From Bacteroidota bacterium (GTDB lineage: Bacteria > Bacteroidota > Bacteroidia > NS11-12g > UBA9320), in assembly GCA_024638525.1 (NCBI GenBank), contig JAHEKB010000024.1, positions 1 to 16,890 of the forward strand: a DNA stretch of 16,890 nt, read 5' to 3'. Positions within the stretch are counted from its first letter, which is position 1; every line of letters starts with the position of its first letter. The notes below the pieces were generated by a model that saw nothing but the letters and a program-made list of their open reading frames with translations, was not told the DNA's origin and did no database searches. Both the position numbers and the translations under genes were made by a program. Positions 1 to 6,520 of this stretch are shown here, in pieces.

Positions 1-120
1 AGTCATTAGTTACTAGTGATTAGAGACTAGTGATTAGATACAAGTCATTAGTGACTAGTGATTAGAGACTGGAGACTAGTAACTAGTAACTAGTAACTAG
101 TAACTATCAACTAGTAACTA
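1..120. repeat. Left CTAG-rich tandem repeat array (may extend beyond window)
   Basis: Two repeat types lie side by side. Positions 1-28 and 43-70 are a direct repeat at 42-bp spacing that differs at one base (position 11 versus 53). From 75 to about 120 a 7-bp unit, ACTAGTA, repeats: four exact copies at 75-102, one degenerate copy at 103-109, one exact copy at 110-116 and a partial copy after that. Both types are built from CTAG and AGTNACTA words. The 11-mer TTAGTGACTAG at 48-58 is the exact reverse complement of the core of the right-hand repeat at 626-709, so the two arrays are in part inverted around the small gene between them. The array begins at the window edge, so its full length is unknown. 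Confidence 0.85.
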
Positions 121-238
121 ACATCTACTTCCCTTTCTTACAAGGAATAACTGTCTCAGTCATTTTCGGTTAGACATATTATAGACAAGCTCGTGCATTA
201 GTTTTAATAACTGTAATGCAGTGGGGTTATGTTGCAAT

Positions 239-592
239 ATGTCAAGTATTTTACTTACTAAAAGCATCCAATTTTCTGTAAACTTGTTGCAATGGATAAA
301 GCACAATCGACATATTCATTATTCTATTATTAATCAATTATTAAAATCCGGAACGGCAACAGGAGCACTGATAAGCGAGGCACAATTCGCTGAGAGCCAA
401 AACGATTTTATCCATAAATTGAGGATAGCGAGAAAAGAGTGTAATGAAACTAAGTACTGGTTCATTGTCATCTTAAAATCAGGCCATGCTCAAACTTCGT
501 TGGATCAACTTATGTTTCTAAATACCGAACTGCTTAAAATGTTAAATAGTAGTATTAACACCAGCCTTAATAAACTAAAAAGGACAAGTTGA
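239..592 (+). CDS. Four-helix-bundle protein, S23/IVP (23S rRNA-intervening-sequence protein) family
   Basis: This is a 117-residue protein of the four-helix-bundle family first known from proteins encoded inside 23S rRNA intervening sequences. Its molecular role is not established. Family hallmarks are visible in order: LLKSGTATGA (about residues 34-43) in place of the usual RSGTSIGAN, then DFIHKL (56-61), then ECNETKYW (67-74). Length fits the family. I chose ATG at 239; a GTG at 221 in the same frame adds six residues that do not look like the family N-terminus. The gene stands alone between two repeat arrays, with about 118 bp of otherwise empty DNA upstream holding only a weak -7-like TAGTTTTA at 199-206. 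The same fold occurs in Avd of diversity-generating retroelements, but no reverse transcriptase is visible. Family assignment is good; function is unknown. Confidence 0.85.
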   Translation: MSSILLTKSIQFSVNLLQWIKHNRHIHYSIINQLLKSGTATGALISEAQFAESQNDFIHKLRIARKECNETKYWFIVILKSGHAQTSLDQLMFLNTELLKMLNSSINTSLNKLKRTS

Positions 593-625
593 AATTAATT
601 GTGAATTAGCACGAATTACTAATTA

Positions 626-709
626 TCTAGTCACTAAAATCTAGTCACTAAAATCTAGTCACTAAAATCTAGTCACTAAAATCTAGTCACTAAAATCTAG
701 TCACTAAAA
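626..709. repeat. Right tandem array: six exact 14-bp units
   Basis: The unit TCTAGTCACTAAAA occurs six times without a mismatch, starting at 626, 640, 654, 668, 682 and 696. There are no spacers, so this is a simple minisatellite-like array and not a CRISPR. Each unit contains CTAGTCACTAA, the exact reverse complement of a word in the left array (48-58). The final AAAA of the last unit is also the beginning of the A-tract of the terminator hairpin that follows. Perfect identity of all six copies suggests recent expansion or active homogenisation (inference). Confidence 0.95.
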
Positions 710-740
710 AAGGCACTCATCTTGGATGGTGCCTTTTTTT
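706..740. terminator. Bidirectional rho-independent terminator
   Basis: The hairpin is GGCAC-T-CATC / TTG loop / GATG-GTGCC (712-733), one bulged T in a nine-pair stem. It is preceded by an A-tract (706-711) and followed by seven T (734-740). Because A- and T-tracts flank both sides it can act on both strands. On the minus strand it lies about 20 bp after the gldN stop and probably ends the gld operon. On the plus strand it can end the transcript of the four-helix-bundle gene and its right repeat array. Confidence 0.88.
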
Positions 741-758
741 AATTTGAATCTAATTCTA

Positions 759-1607
759 TTAGTATTCCCAGAGATCGTGTTCTAGGATAAATAAATCGTT
801 TTTGATGCGATCGCTTTCTAACAATGCTTCCACTCCATCATCTCTGAATTCTTCAAAGTACTTGATATCCATGTCGTACATATTGCTTTCTTTAACAATA
901 TAACTATTGAATTGTCGCATTTGGAAGAAGTGATCAAAACTCAGTCGTGCAGCATCGTTCATTGCGTTGAAGGTTTCTTGCTGTGCGAGTAATGGCCTTA
1001 AATCGTCCATTCTAACCCAGTAGAGGGGTTGTTCTCCCAATTCTATACCACTTTCTGTCAGTGGCTTGTATAAAGGCGCTATGGCTATTATTCGAGCTCT
1101 GAAGTCTGAATAGTTGAAATCAAAGATCCAATCTTCCATGATTCTATATTTTTCAATGTCTTCCGGTTCAAACTCAATTAAGACAGTTTCTGGTACTAAA
1201 TCATAAGGATCTTCAGGATTCAGCGGATTAGGGATCATAACAGTGGTCTCTATGCTGGTATTCTTTTGAATATCCTCAGGAGTAACAATTCTGGTTAAAG
1301 AATCACTGGCATAGGCGGTCAATGGAGGAAATCCTTCCAAGCCTTCCATTACAGCATTCCACATAATCAGGTAGAAAGGGTTACGAGGCCAGTGCATGAC
1401 CTTGTTCTGCTTCTCTCTAGTGTCAATGACTCGGTGAATGCGTTTGCTCCACTTTACATTGGCCTCCCTGATGTATCTATACGGAACAGCCTTACGTTCC
1501 TTCACGGCAGTATGGGGATAAGTAAAATCCTCATAACTACTTACTTGTGCGTCAACTCCAAGTCCGGTCAGCAATAGGGCTATTAGTATTACCAGTGTTT
1601 TCTTCAT
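759..1607 (-). CDS. gldN: Type IX secretion / gliding motility protein GldN (PorN)
   Basis: GldN/PorN is a periplasmic protein that forms, with the lipoprotein GldK/PorK, the large ring under the outer membrane through which the type IX secretion motor acts. Of 282 residues, the first 20 are a typical signal peptide ending VDA|Q. The mature part carries recognisable GldN segments, such as KWSKRIHRVIDTREKQN and NPFYLIMWNAV near the N-terminal third and EHDLWEY at the very C-terminus. It is somewhat shorter than the described homologues as I remember them. It is the last gene of the porP-gldKLMN cluster, 38 bp after gldM. A -7-like box TAATTTTG in that gap (1622-1629) could give it some independent transcription. 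A bidirectional terminator follows. Confidence 0.93.
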   Translation of the reverse strand: MKKTLVILIALLLTGLGVDAQVSSYEDFTYPHTAVKERKAVPYRYIREANVKWSKRIHRVIDTREKQNKVMHWPRNPFYLIMWNAVMEGLEGFPPLTAYASDSLTRIVTPEDIQKNTSIETTVMIPNPLNPEDPYDLVPETVLIEFEPEDIEKYRIMEDWIFDFNYSDFRARIIAIAPLYKPLTESGIELGEQPLYWVRMDDLRPLLAQQETFNAMNDAARLSFDHFFQMRQFNSYIVKESNMYDMDIKYFEEFRDDGVEALLESDRIKNDLFILEHDLWEY

Positions 1608-1621
1608 AGTTAGAATTTTTA

Positions 1622-1629
1622 CAAAATTA
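1622..1629 (-). promoter_or_regulatory. Possible internal promoter -7 box for gldN
   Basis: On the minus strand this reads TAATTTTG, a full match to the Bacteroidota TAnnTTTG element, with 14 bp between its G and the gldN ATG. I see no TTG at 18-20 bp upstream, so it may be weak or fortuitous. It lies in the 38-bp gldM-gldN gap. Confidence 0.35.
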
Positions 1630-1645
1630 ACGAATTATTCATCAA

Positions 1646-3232
1646 TTATCGTATCGTGATAACGATAGGACTTAGGTTAGCCTGGAATCCATACTTGGCT
1701 TCTTTGGCTTTAATACCTTCAATGAGAATACGGTCACCCTTCTTCGCAGAAGCGATCATAGACCTCATTTGTCCAGTTAATGCTCCTCCAGATCCACTCA
1801 CCATAGTAGCCGGTCTTCTAGCCGGTGCAAAGATGAATCGATAAGAAGTTACTCTATACGTCAAGTTATATGCAAAACCTTGACCCATAGTAGCTATCAA
1901 GGTTGATTGTGCTTGTACTTGTGCTTTCGGTTTTGGAAGACCATCGTTGGGCAATCCACCCAATTGAGCTGTAGGATTTGGCAACCTACGAACACGGAAC
2001 TTTTCAGAACCGACATTCTTAGTCTTTCCATCTTTGGTTACAGAAACGCTAATAGTAACTTCTCTGTTAGAACCGTCTACCTTGGCATTGTATTTTCCTC
2101 CGCCTTGGTTTGATAAACTCAATCCAGAAGAAGTTCCTACTCTAATGTCTGTAAAACCAGGAACTGAAATAGACATGGGATTGTCTAAACCAACATACAG
2201 CAGGTTCATTTCAGTTGCTGCAATGGTCGCAGCTGGTCTAAATACATCGTATTCAGCTTCAAAAGGGAAACTTTGTTCGCCTTGTGGGCCTTGAACCAAG
2301 ATTTCACCGGCAAAACTTTTAGTGCCAGTTCCTATAGCGGATACACTGTATTTACCAACTCCGTTAACAATATTGATTTCTTCACCTCCCACTTTAATGG
2401 TCGGCTGACCTTTAGAGTTGGATGCTACCAATAAAATATCGGCTTCGTATTGACCTCCAGACATAATTGCACTGGATTTTGCCAATACTTTGGCTTCTAG
2501 CTTATCGAATTTGTAATCTGTAGCATCAATTTGCTGTGCAAGTTTTGTTAGAACATCAGATTCCAAAGTTTTGGCATCGTTTCTAATTCTAGCAAAAAGT
2601 GCCATAAGACCTGCAGAAGGATTGTGTTCAAGATTTTCTTCAATCCAACCTTTCCTATTTAGTCCTTCAGAAACTTCATTTTCAGCGGAAAGCTGACAAG
2701 CACCTAAGGCTTCATTATATAAATCTAAACCTTTGATTGTTATGTTCGTATCTTGAGGATCGGGTTTTAATAAGTCTAGAAGGGCATCACGGGTAGAGTT
2801 GATGCGATTCATGAAATCTTCTCCATTCTTGCCTTGCTCTTTCTTTACAAAGTAGTTGGCATGATGTTCCATTCGGTCTGCTGCTTCCAGTGGTGTATTG
2901 GGACCATCTACACGGCCGCCGTACATTTCTTCTATTTTAGCTTGGGTCTCGTCAATGAATGTGATGAATTCTCCAGTAATTTTCTGTGCTTCCTGCGCCC
3001 GCTCAAAATATGGGCGAGTCTTGGCTGCATTTTCTTCCATCTTTTTATCAAAGGCATCCATAGTCGTTGCGTTCTTCTGATCAATGTTTGCGGATGCAGC
3101 AATAAAACTCTGCTCCATGTAGAAGAACGACTTTAGGATCTCCTTAGAGACGTTCATTGCGAGTAGGGCGATCAACACGAGGTACATCATGTTGATCATC
3201 TTTTGTCGCGGTGATAATTTAGCTCCTGCCAT
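1646..3232 (-). CDS. gldM: Type IX secretion / gliding motor protein GldM (PorM)
   Basis: GldM is the periplasmic shaft of the proton-driven GldLM motor. Its single N-terminal transmembrane helix sits in the GldL ring and its periplasmic domains reach toward the GldK/GldN ring. This 528-residue protein begins with the conserved AGAKLSPRQKMINMMYLVLI. The TM helix spans about residues 13-33. Arg9, reported in Flavobacterium as important for coupling to GldL, is present. A helical first periplasmic domain (to about residue 240) is followed by beta-rich segments to the C-terminus, as in known GldM/PorM. Length is close to described homologues (about 515). It lies 29 bp after gldL and 38 bp before gldN, so it is surely co-transcribed with them. 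I see nothing missing. Confidence 0.96.
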   Translation of the reverse strand: MAGAKLSPRQKMINMMYLVLIALLAMNVSKEILKSFFYMEQSFIAASANIDQKNATTMDAFDKKMEENAAKTRPYFERAQEAQKITGEFITFIDETQAKIEEMYGGRVDGPNTPLEAADRMEHHANYFVKKEQGKNGEDFMNRINSTRDALLDLLKPDPQDTNITIKGLDLYNEALGACQLSAENEVSEGLNRKGWIEENLEHNPSAGLMALFARIRNDAKTLESDVLTKLAQQIDATDYKFDKLEAKVLAKSSAIMSGGQYEADILLVASNSKGQPTIKVGGEEINIVNGVGKYSVSAIGTGTKSFAGEILVQGPQGEQSFPFEAEYDVFRPAATIAATEMNLLYVGLDNPMSISVPGFTDIRVGTSSGLSLSNQGGGKYNAKVDGSNREVTISVSVTKDGKTKNVGSEKFRVRRLPNPTAQLGGLPNDGLPKPKAQVQAQSTLIATMGQGFAYNLTYRVTSYRFIFAPARRPATMVSGSGGALTGQMRSMIASAKKGDRILIEGIKAKEAKYGFQANLSPIVITIR

Positions 3233-3261
3233 TTCTTAGTTTGTTAAGGTTAATGAAAGGA

Positions 3262-3918
3262 TTAGCTGTTTGGACGCATTGCGTTCAACATGCCACCGTA
3301 AATTTTGTTCAAGTTCTGAATATTCTGATCAAAGCTCATCAAGTTTTGATTGAGTGTTTGATTGATATTGGCCACCTTATTGGTGGTTTCTTTGAAGGTT
3401 TCTGTAGTTTCAGACAGGGTTTCCAAAGCATTCACCGCACGTGAATAAGAACTGTTCATTCCCACCAATTGCTCGTTTGCTTTGTGAATATTGTCTGCGT
3501 ATTCCTTAGTAGCAATAGTAGCTCCACTTAGGTCAGCCATTGAGCTTACATTGCTAGATAAAGACTTAAGTCCGGAACCTAGTCCTTCAATTAATTCTGG
3601 TCCGATTTTAGCTTCGGTTAGCATTTGATCCAATTGTTGAGATACGGTTTTGTCAGATCCTGGTTCAGCTTTACTGTCGCTTTCCATTCCTGCCAATTCT
3701 GGATATACCAGACTCCAATCCCATTCTTCGTGGATAGGTTCAAAGGCGGAGATCGCGAAGATGATCGCCTCGGTGAACATACCTACCATTAACATAAGGT
3801 CAGCAAAAGGCCAGTGAAGGATTTTAAATAATGCTCCCACAATTACAATGGATGCACCAAAGCCATAAGCCATACCCATTAGTCTTTTACCAGATCTAGA
3901 TTCAAAGAAATTTGCCAT
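3262..3918 (-). CDS. gldL: Type IX secretion / gliding motor protein GldL (PorL)
   Basis: GldL is the inner-membrane ring subunit that conducts protons and drives rotation of GldM. The 218-residue sequence has the expected two closely spaced transmembrane helices (about 14-35 and 38-59) joined by a short HWPF turn. The conserved charged residues are visible: Lys32 in GALFKILHWP of TM1, and Glu50 and Glu60 in or at the end of TM2 (TEAIIFAISAFEP). Glu50 probably corresponds to the essential TM2 glutamate known in Flavobacterium (inference by alignment from memory). The rest is a cytoplasmic region rich in Ser, Asn and coiled-coil-like heptads. It follows gldK by 82 bp, where a -7 box is present, and precedes gldM. 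Confidence 0.95.
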   Translation of the reverse strand: MANFFESRSGKRLMGMAYGFGASIVIVGALFKILHWPFADLMLMVGMFTEAIIFAISAFEPIHEEWDWSLVYPELAGMESDSKAEPGSDKTVSQQLDQMLTEAKIGPELIEGLGSGLKSLSSNVSSMADLSGATIATKEYADNIHKANEQLVGMNSSYSRAVNALETLSETTETFKETTNKVANINQTLNQNLMSFDQNIQNLNKIYGGMLNAMRPNS

Positions 3919-3971
3919 AATTTTTCAGTTAAAGTTTGTTTTAATACTATTAGTAATCAATAAAATGTTGT

Positions 3972-3979
3972 CAAATATA
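3972..3979 (-). promoter_or_regulatory. Possible internal promoter -7 box for gldL-gldM-gldN
   Basis: On the minus strand this reads TATATTTG, a full match to TAnnTTTG, in the 82-bp gldK-gldL gap and 53 bp before the gldL ATG. No TTG lies at the expected upstream distance. If active it would let the motor genes gldLMN be made apart from porP-gldK. Confidence 0.4.
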
Positions 3980-4000
3980 AACGGAAGAATGGATAAAATA

Positions 4001-5275
4001 TTATCTTCTATCCAATGCCGATCTTCCTATGTAAGTTTGGACGGCTCTAAACCCGATGAATGACTTCGCAGTGTCTTGATACTCATAGGACCTTGAACCA
4101 TTTTGGATAAAATAGGCCACATCCTTCCAGCTACCACCACGGGTCACTTTTCGCTTCATGGTGAGTGGATCACTTTCCGAAGCATTGTATTGATAATCCG
4201 AGTTTAGATCGTGTGTAAATTGATGACTTGACTCATCGTAAGCAGAAATGGTCCATTCGGCAACATTTCCAGCCATATTATACAGTCCGTAGTCATTGGG
4301 GAAGTATGCATCTGCTCTCACAGGGTACATTCCACCATCTGCCATATAGTTTCCTCTATTGGGTTTGAAGTTTGCCAATAAACAGCCTTTACTGTTTCTG
4401 GTATAGGGTCCACCCCAAGGATACATATTGTTATCTCTGCCACCACGGGCTGCATATTCCCACTCAAATTCTGAAGGAAGTCTCCAGTGTTCGGTAATAG
4501 GCATGCCTTGTGCTTCCCAGTATCTGTTTAGCCAACGGGTTCTCCAATTACAGAATGCATTGGCTTGGTGCCAAGAAATTCCTACCACTGGATAATCGTC
4601 GTATTTTGGGTGATAGAAATACTGTCTGGTCATGGGTTCATTATACGAATAGGTAAAGTCCCTTACCCATACCAAGGTATCTGGATAGATTTGAACGGTT
4701 TGTTCTTTTATGTAGTCTGCTCTATTGGAATTCCAATAACTTCCTCTTGCAGCAGCCTGAAAATCAATCCATTGATAGTTATACTTTAATTGACGAATGT
4801 CTATTTGACGTCTGTACTCATAGCGTTCACGCTCTCTGTAGTACATGTCTTCTAGCTCTTCGTAGTTTTCTTTCCAGTCGATTCTGCCAATTCTAACATC
4901 GGCATAATCCAAAATCTCATAGCCATCGGGGTTTTCCGTAACCATGTCTAAGTGCTCTTTTCTAGCTATACTGTCCTTTACATACTCCACAAACTGACGG
5001 TATTCGTTGTTTGTGATCTCCGTATCGTCCATCCACATGGCGTGAATAGAGATTTGCTTGTTCGGAGCAATGTATGTGTGGAAAATGTCTTCATCGGATT
5101 GACCAGTGAGGAATGTCCCTGTTGGGATGTACACTGTTCCGAAGGGTTGAGGATGGAACCAAGGAGCGCGTCCTTGAACTCCAATCAATTCACCTCGATC
5201 ACCAGCGCAGCTAGCCATCGAAAAAATAGTAGCAATTAGAAGTGCCTTAGCAACGTATTTCATATTATCTTTCAT
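4001..5275 (-). CDS. gldK: Type IX secretion / gliding motility lipoprotein GldK (PorK)
   Basis: GldK is an outer-membrane lipoprotein that forms the periplasmic ring with GldN. From ATG at 5275 the protein has 424 residues. A lipoprotein signal (MKYVAKALLIATIFSMAS|C) ends in Cys23, followed by GDRGELIGVQGR as in known GldK. The body is a formylglycine-generating-enzyme-like (SUMF1) fold. Its typical words are present: LPSEFEWEYAARGG, YPWGG, LYNMAGNVAEWT, TRGGSW and, near the C-terminus, GFRAVQT. GldK proteins use this fold structurally rather than as an oxidase. A further in-frame ATG at 5263 gives a cleaner signal peptide (no acidic residue) and is an equally good start. An ATG at 5317 gives an implausible N-terminus. 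The gene lies 107 bp after porP. Confidence 0.95.
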   Translation of the reverse strand: MKDNMKYVAKALLIATIFSMASCAGDRGELIGVQGRAPWFHPQPFGTVYIPTGTFLTGQSDEDIFHTYIAPNKQISIHAMWMDDTEITNNEYRQFVEYVKDSIARKEHLDMVTENPDGYEILDYADVRIGRIDWKENYEELEDMYYRERERYEYRRQIDIRQLKYNYQWIDFQAAARGSYWNSNRADYIKEQTVQIYPDTLVWVRDFTYSYNEPMTRQYFYHPKYDDYPVVGISWHQANAFCNWRTRWLNRYWEAQGMPITEHWRLPSEFEWEYAARGGRDNNMYPWGGPYTRNSKGCLLANFKPNRGNYMADGGMYPVRADAYFPNDYGLYNMAGNVAEWTISAYDESSHQFTHDLNSDYQYNASESDPLTMKRKVTRGGSWKDVAYFIQNGSRSYEYQDTAKSFIGFRAVQTYIGRSALDRR

Positions 5276-5382
5276 CAAAATTCTTACAATATTAACACCA
5301 AGCTGTTGAAAATGCAATAAAAAACTGCTTTCAACCCCTTATAAACGGAGGGTCAATACTGTTTATTGTTTAGCTCCTAAAA

Positions 5383-6420
5383 TTATAGGAATCTGGGGGT
5401 TAGACGGATTATTCGCGTTGGAGGCTGTACGCTGTAAGGCAAACAATACCTTATCATTATTTCATGCGTCCCCTGCGAAACTTTTTGAACGTCAGAAATG
5501 GTGATATCATAAGAATATCCCAATTCCAGTTGATCTTTAACAAAACCTATAAGCACTGAGGCCGCATCTGCATTGCCCCAATTTCTCCAAGCCAGACCAC
5601 CTCTAAGCTTTTCGCCGTATAAAGCGGTTAAGCTCAAATCTACTTGAGGTTCGTAGCCATAGCTTCCAGTGATTCCATATTTCAAAAGCACGGTTGGCTC
5701 TAGTTTTAAGGTCGGGTTTAAATCGTAGTCTGCACCAAATACTGTAAAGTAGTGATGAACGAAATCTCTATAGAATCCACCACCCAATTGGGTATAAGAT
5801 GCCTGATTTAATTGGGTAACCGATGCACCGGCAAAGAAATCCTTAAATGGACCTAACCTTTGTTGTTTAAAGTATACCCCAGCATTCACATTAAATAAAC
5901 CTTGACTTACCGATTGATTTGGGATTAATGGGTCGTTGGGGTCTCTAAACTTGAAATTTGGGTTTACCACTCCAAATTGTTGCATGCCAAGTCCTGCACC
6001 AATGGCGAGTTCTCTAAAACCTCTATCCATTCTTCGCTTATAGTTTAGGTTTAAGCGAATCGATGTAGTTTTTGTTACACCCACATTATCATCTACTATA
6101 CTTAGTCCAGCACCAATGAAATTTCTTTCCGCTTTATCAATCTTGAACAAGGTGCTCAAATTGACATTATGCGTTTCTGGAGCTACATTATCTACAGAAG
6201 TTTCTGGTACGCCATCTGTTCCTCTTTCCAGGGTAACATCGTCAAAGTCCCTCCACTGCAAATGAGATACTCCTGAAATGCAAATGAATCCGGTATGGTC
6301 ACCCGCAGAAGCTGGGTTGTATGCTTCTTGATTAAATCTAAAATGAGTGTAGTAGGGCTCTTGTTGTGCCATGGCTGCTAAGCCAGCAAAGATCAAAAGA
6401 AAGGTAAGGGTCTTTTTCAT
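5383..6420 (-). CDS. porP: Outer-membrane PorP/SprF family type IX secretion protein
   Basis: This is a PorP/SprF family protein, an outer-membrane beta-barrel-type component of type IX secretion. From ATG at 6420 there are 345 residues. The signal peptide MKKTLTFLLIFAGLAAMA|Q is followed by the family opening with FRFNQEAYNPASAG. The rest is glycine- and aromatic-rich with alternating strands, for example near the C-terminus LGYSYDITIS and HEIMIRYCLPY, typical of the PorP barrel end. An ATG at 6435 adds five residues ahead of the signal and is less likely. It is the first gene of the porP-gldKLMN order seen in Porphyromonas. Many Bacteroidota carry several PorP/SprF paralogues, some paired with adhesins; the position next to gldK argues that this one is the core PorP. 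Confidence 0.9.
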   Translation of the reverse strand: MKKTLTFLLIFAGLAAMAQQEPYYTHFRFNQEAYNPASAGDHTGFICISGVSHLQWRDFDDVTLERGTDGVPETSVDNVAPETHNVNLSTLFKIDKAERNFIGAGLSIVDDNVGVTKTTSIRLNLNYKRRMDRGFRELAIGAGLGMQQFGVVNPNFKFRDPNDPLIPNQSVSQGLFNVNAGVYFKQQRLGPFKDFFAGASVTQLNQASYTQLGGGFYRDFVHHYFTVFGADYDLNPTLKLEPTVLLKYGITGSYGYEPQVDLSLTALYGEKLRGGLAWRNWGNADAASVLIGFVKDQLELGYSYDITISDVQKVSQGTHEIMIRYCLPYSVQPPTRIIRLTPRFL

Positions 6421-6467
6421 AAAGCTATAGCGCAATTTAACATAAAAAAAATGAGAGTTACAATAGG

Positions 6468-6520
6468 AACAGCTGGGCCTGTTGCTTTATTGTGCACAAT
6501 TCTAGCAGACGCCGTCTACT
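6468..6520 (-). other. Cluster of three small inverted repeats between ftcD and porP
   Basis: Three hairpin-capable elements sit in 53 bp. (a) 6504-6520 spans the ftcD stop: as minus-strand RNA it forms a 7-bp stem AGUAGAC/GUCUGCU (one G-U pair) with a GGC loop. (b) 6489-6500 is a perfect 12-bp palindrome, ATTGTGCACAAT. (c) 6468-6483 has a 5-bp stem AACAG/CTGTT with a 6-base loop. None is followed directly by a U-tract, so a classical intrinsic terminator is not supported; the nearest T-run on the minus strand is at 6451-6444. The palindrome could be an operator for porP, or the set could be processing or stability hairpins. Each element alone could arise by chance. Confidence 0.4.

Noticed and set aside
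221..238. GTG at 221 as start of the four-helix-bundle gene
   Set aside because: It adds GLCCN-type residues absent from the family; ATG at 239 gives the expected N-terminus.
626..709. Possible CRISPR array
   Set aside because: The six 14-bp units are directly adjacent with no spacers, and no cas gene is present. It is a simple tandem repeat.
1..740. Diversity-generating retroelement (the four-helix-bundle protein resembles Avd)
   Set aside because: No reverse transcriptase and no template/variable repeat pair with adenine-specific differences is visible. The window starts inside the left array, so an element beyond the edge cannot be excluded, but there is no support here.
5276..5382. Terminator or promoter between porP and gldK
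   Set aside because: The only inverted repeat (ACCC/GGGT with a long loop) is weak and lacks a clean U-tract, and no full TAnnTTTG box is present; the genes are probably co-transcribed.
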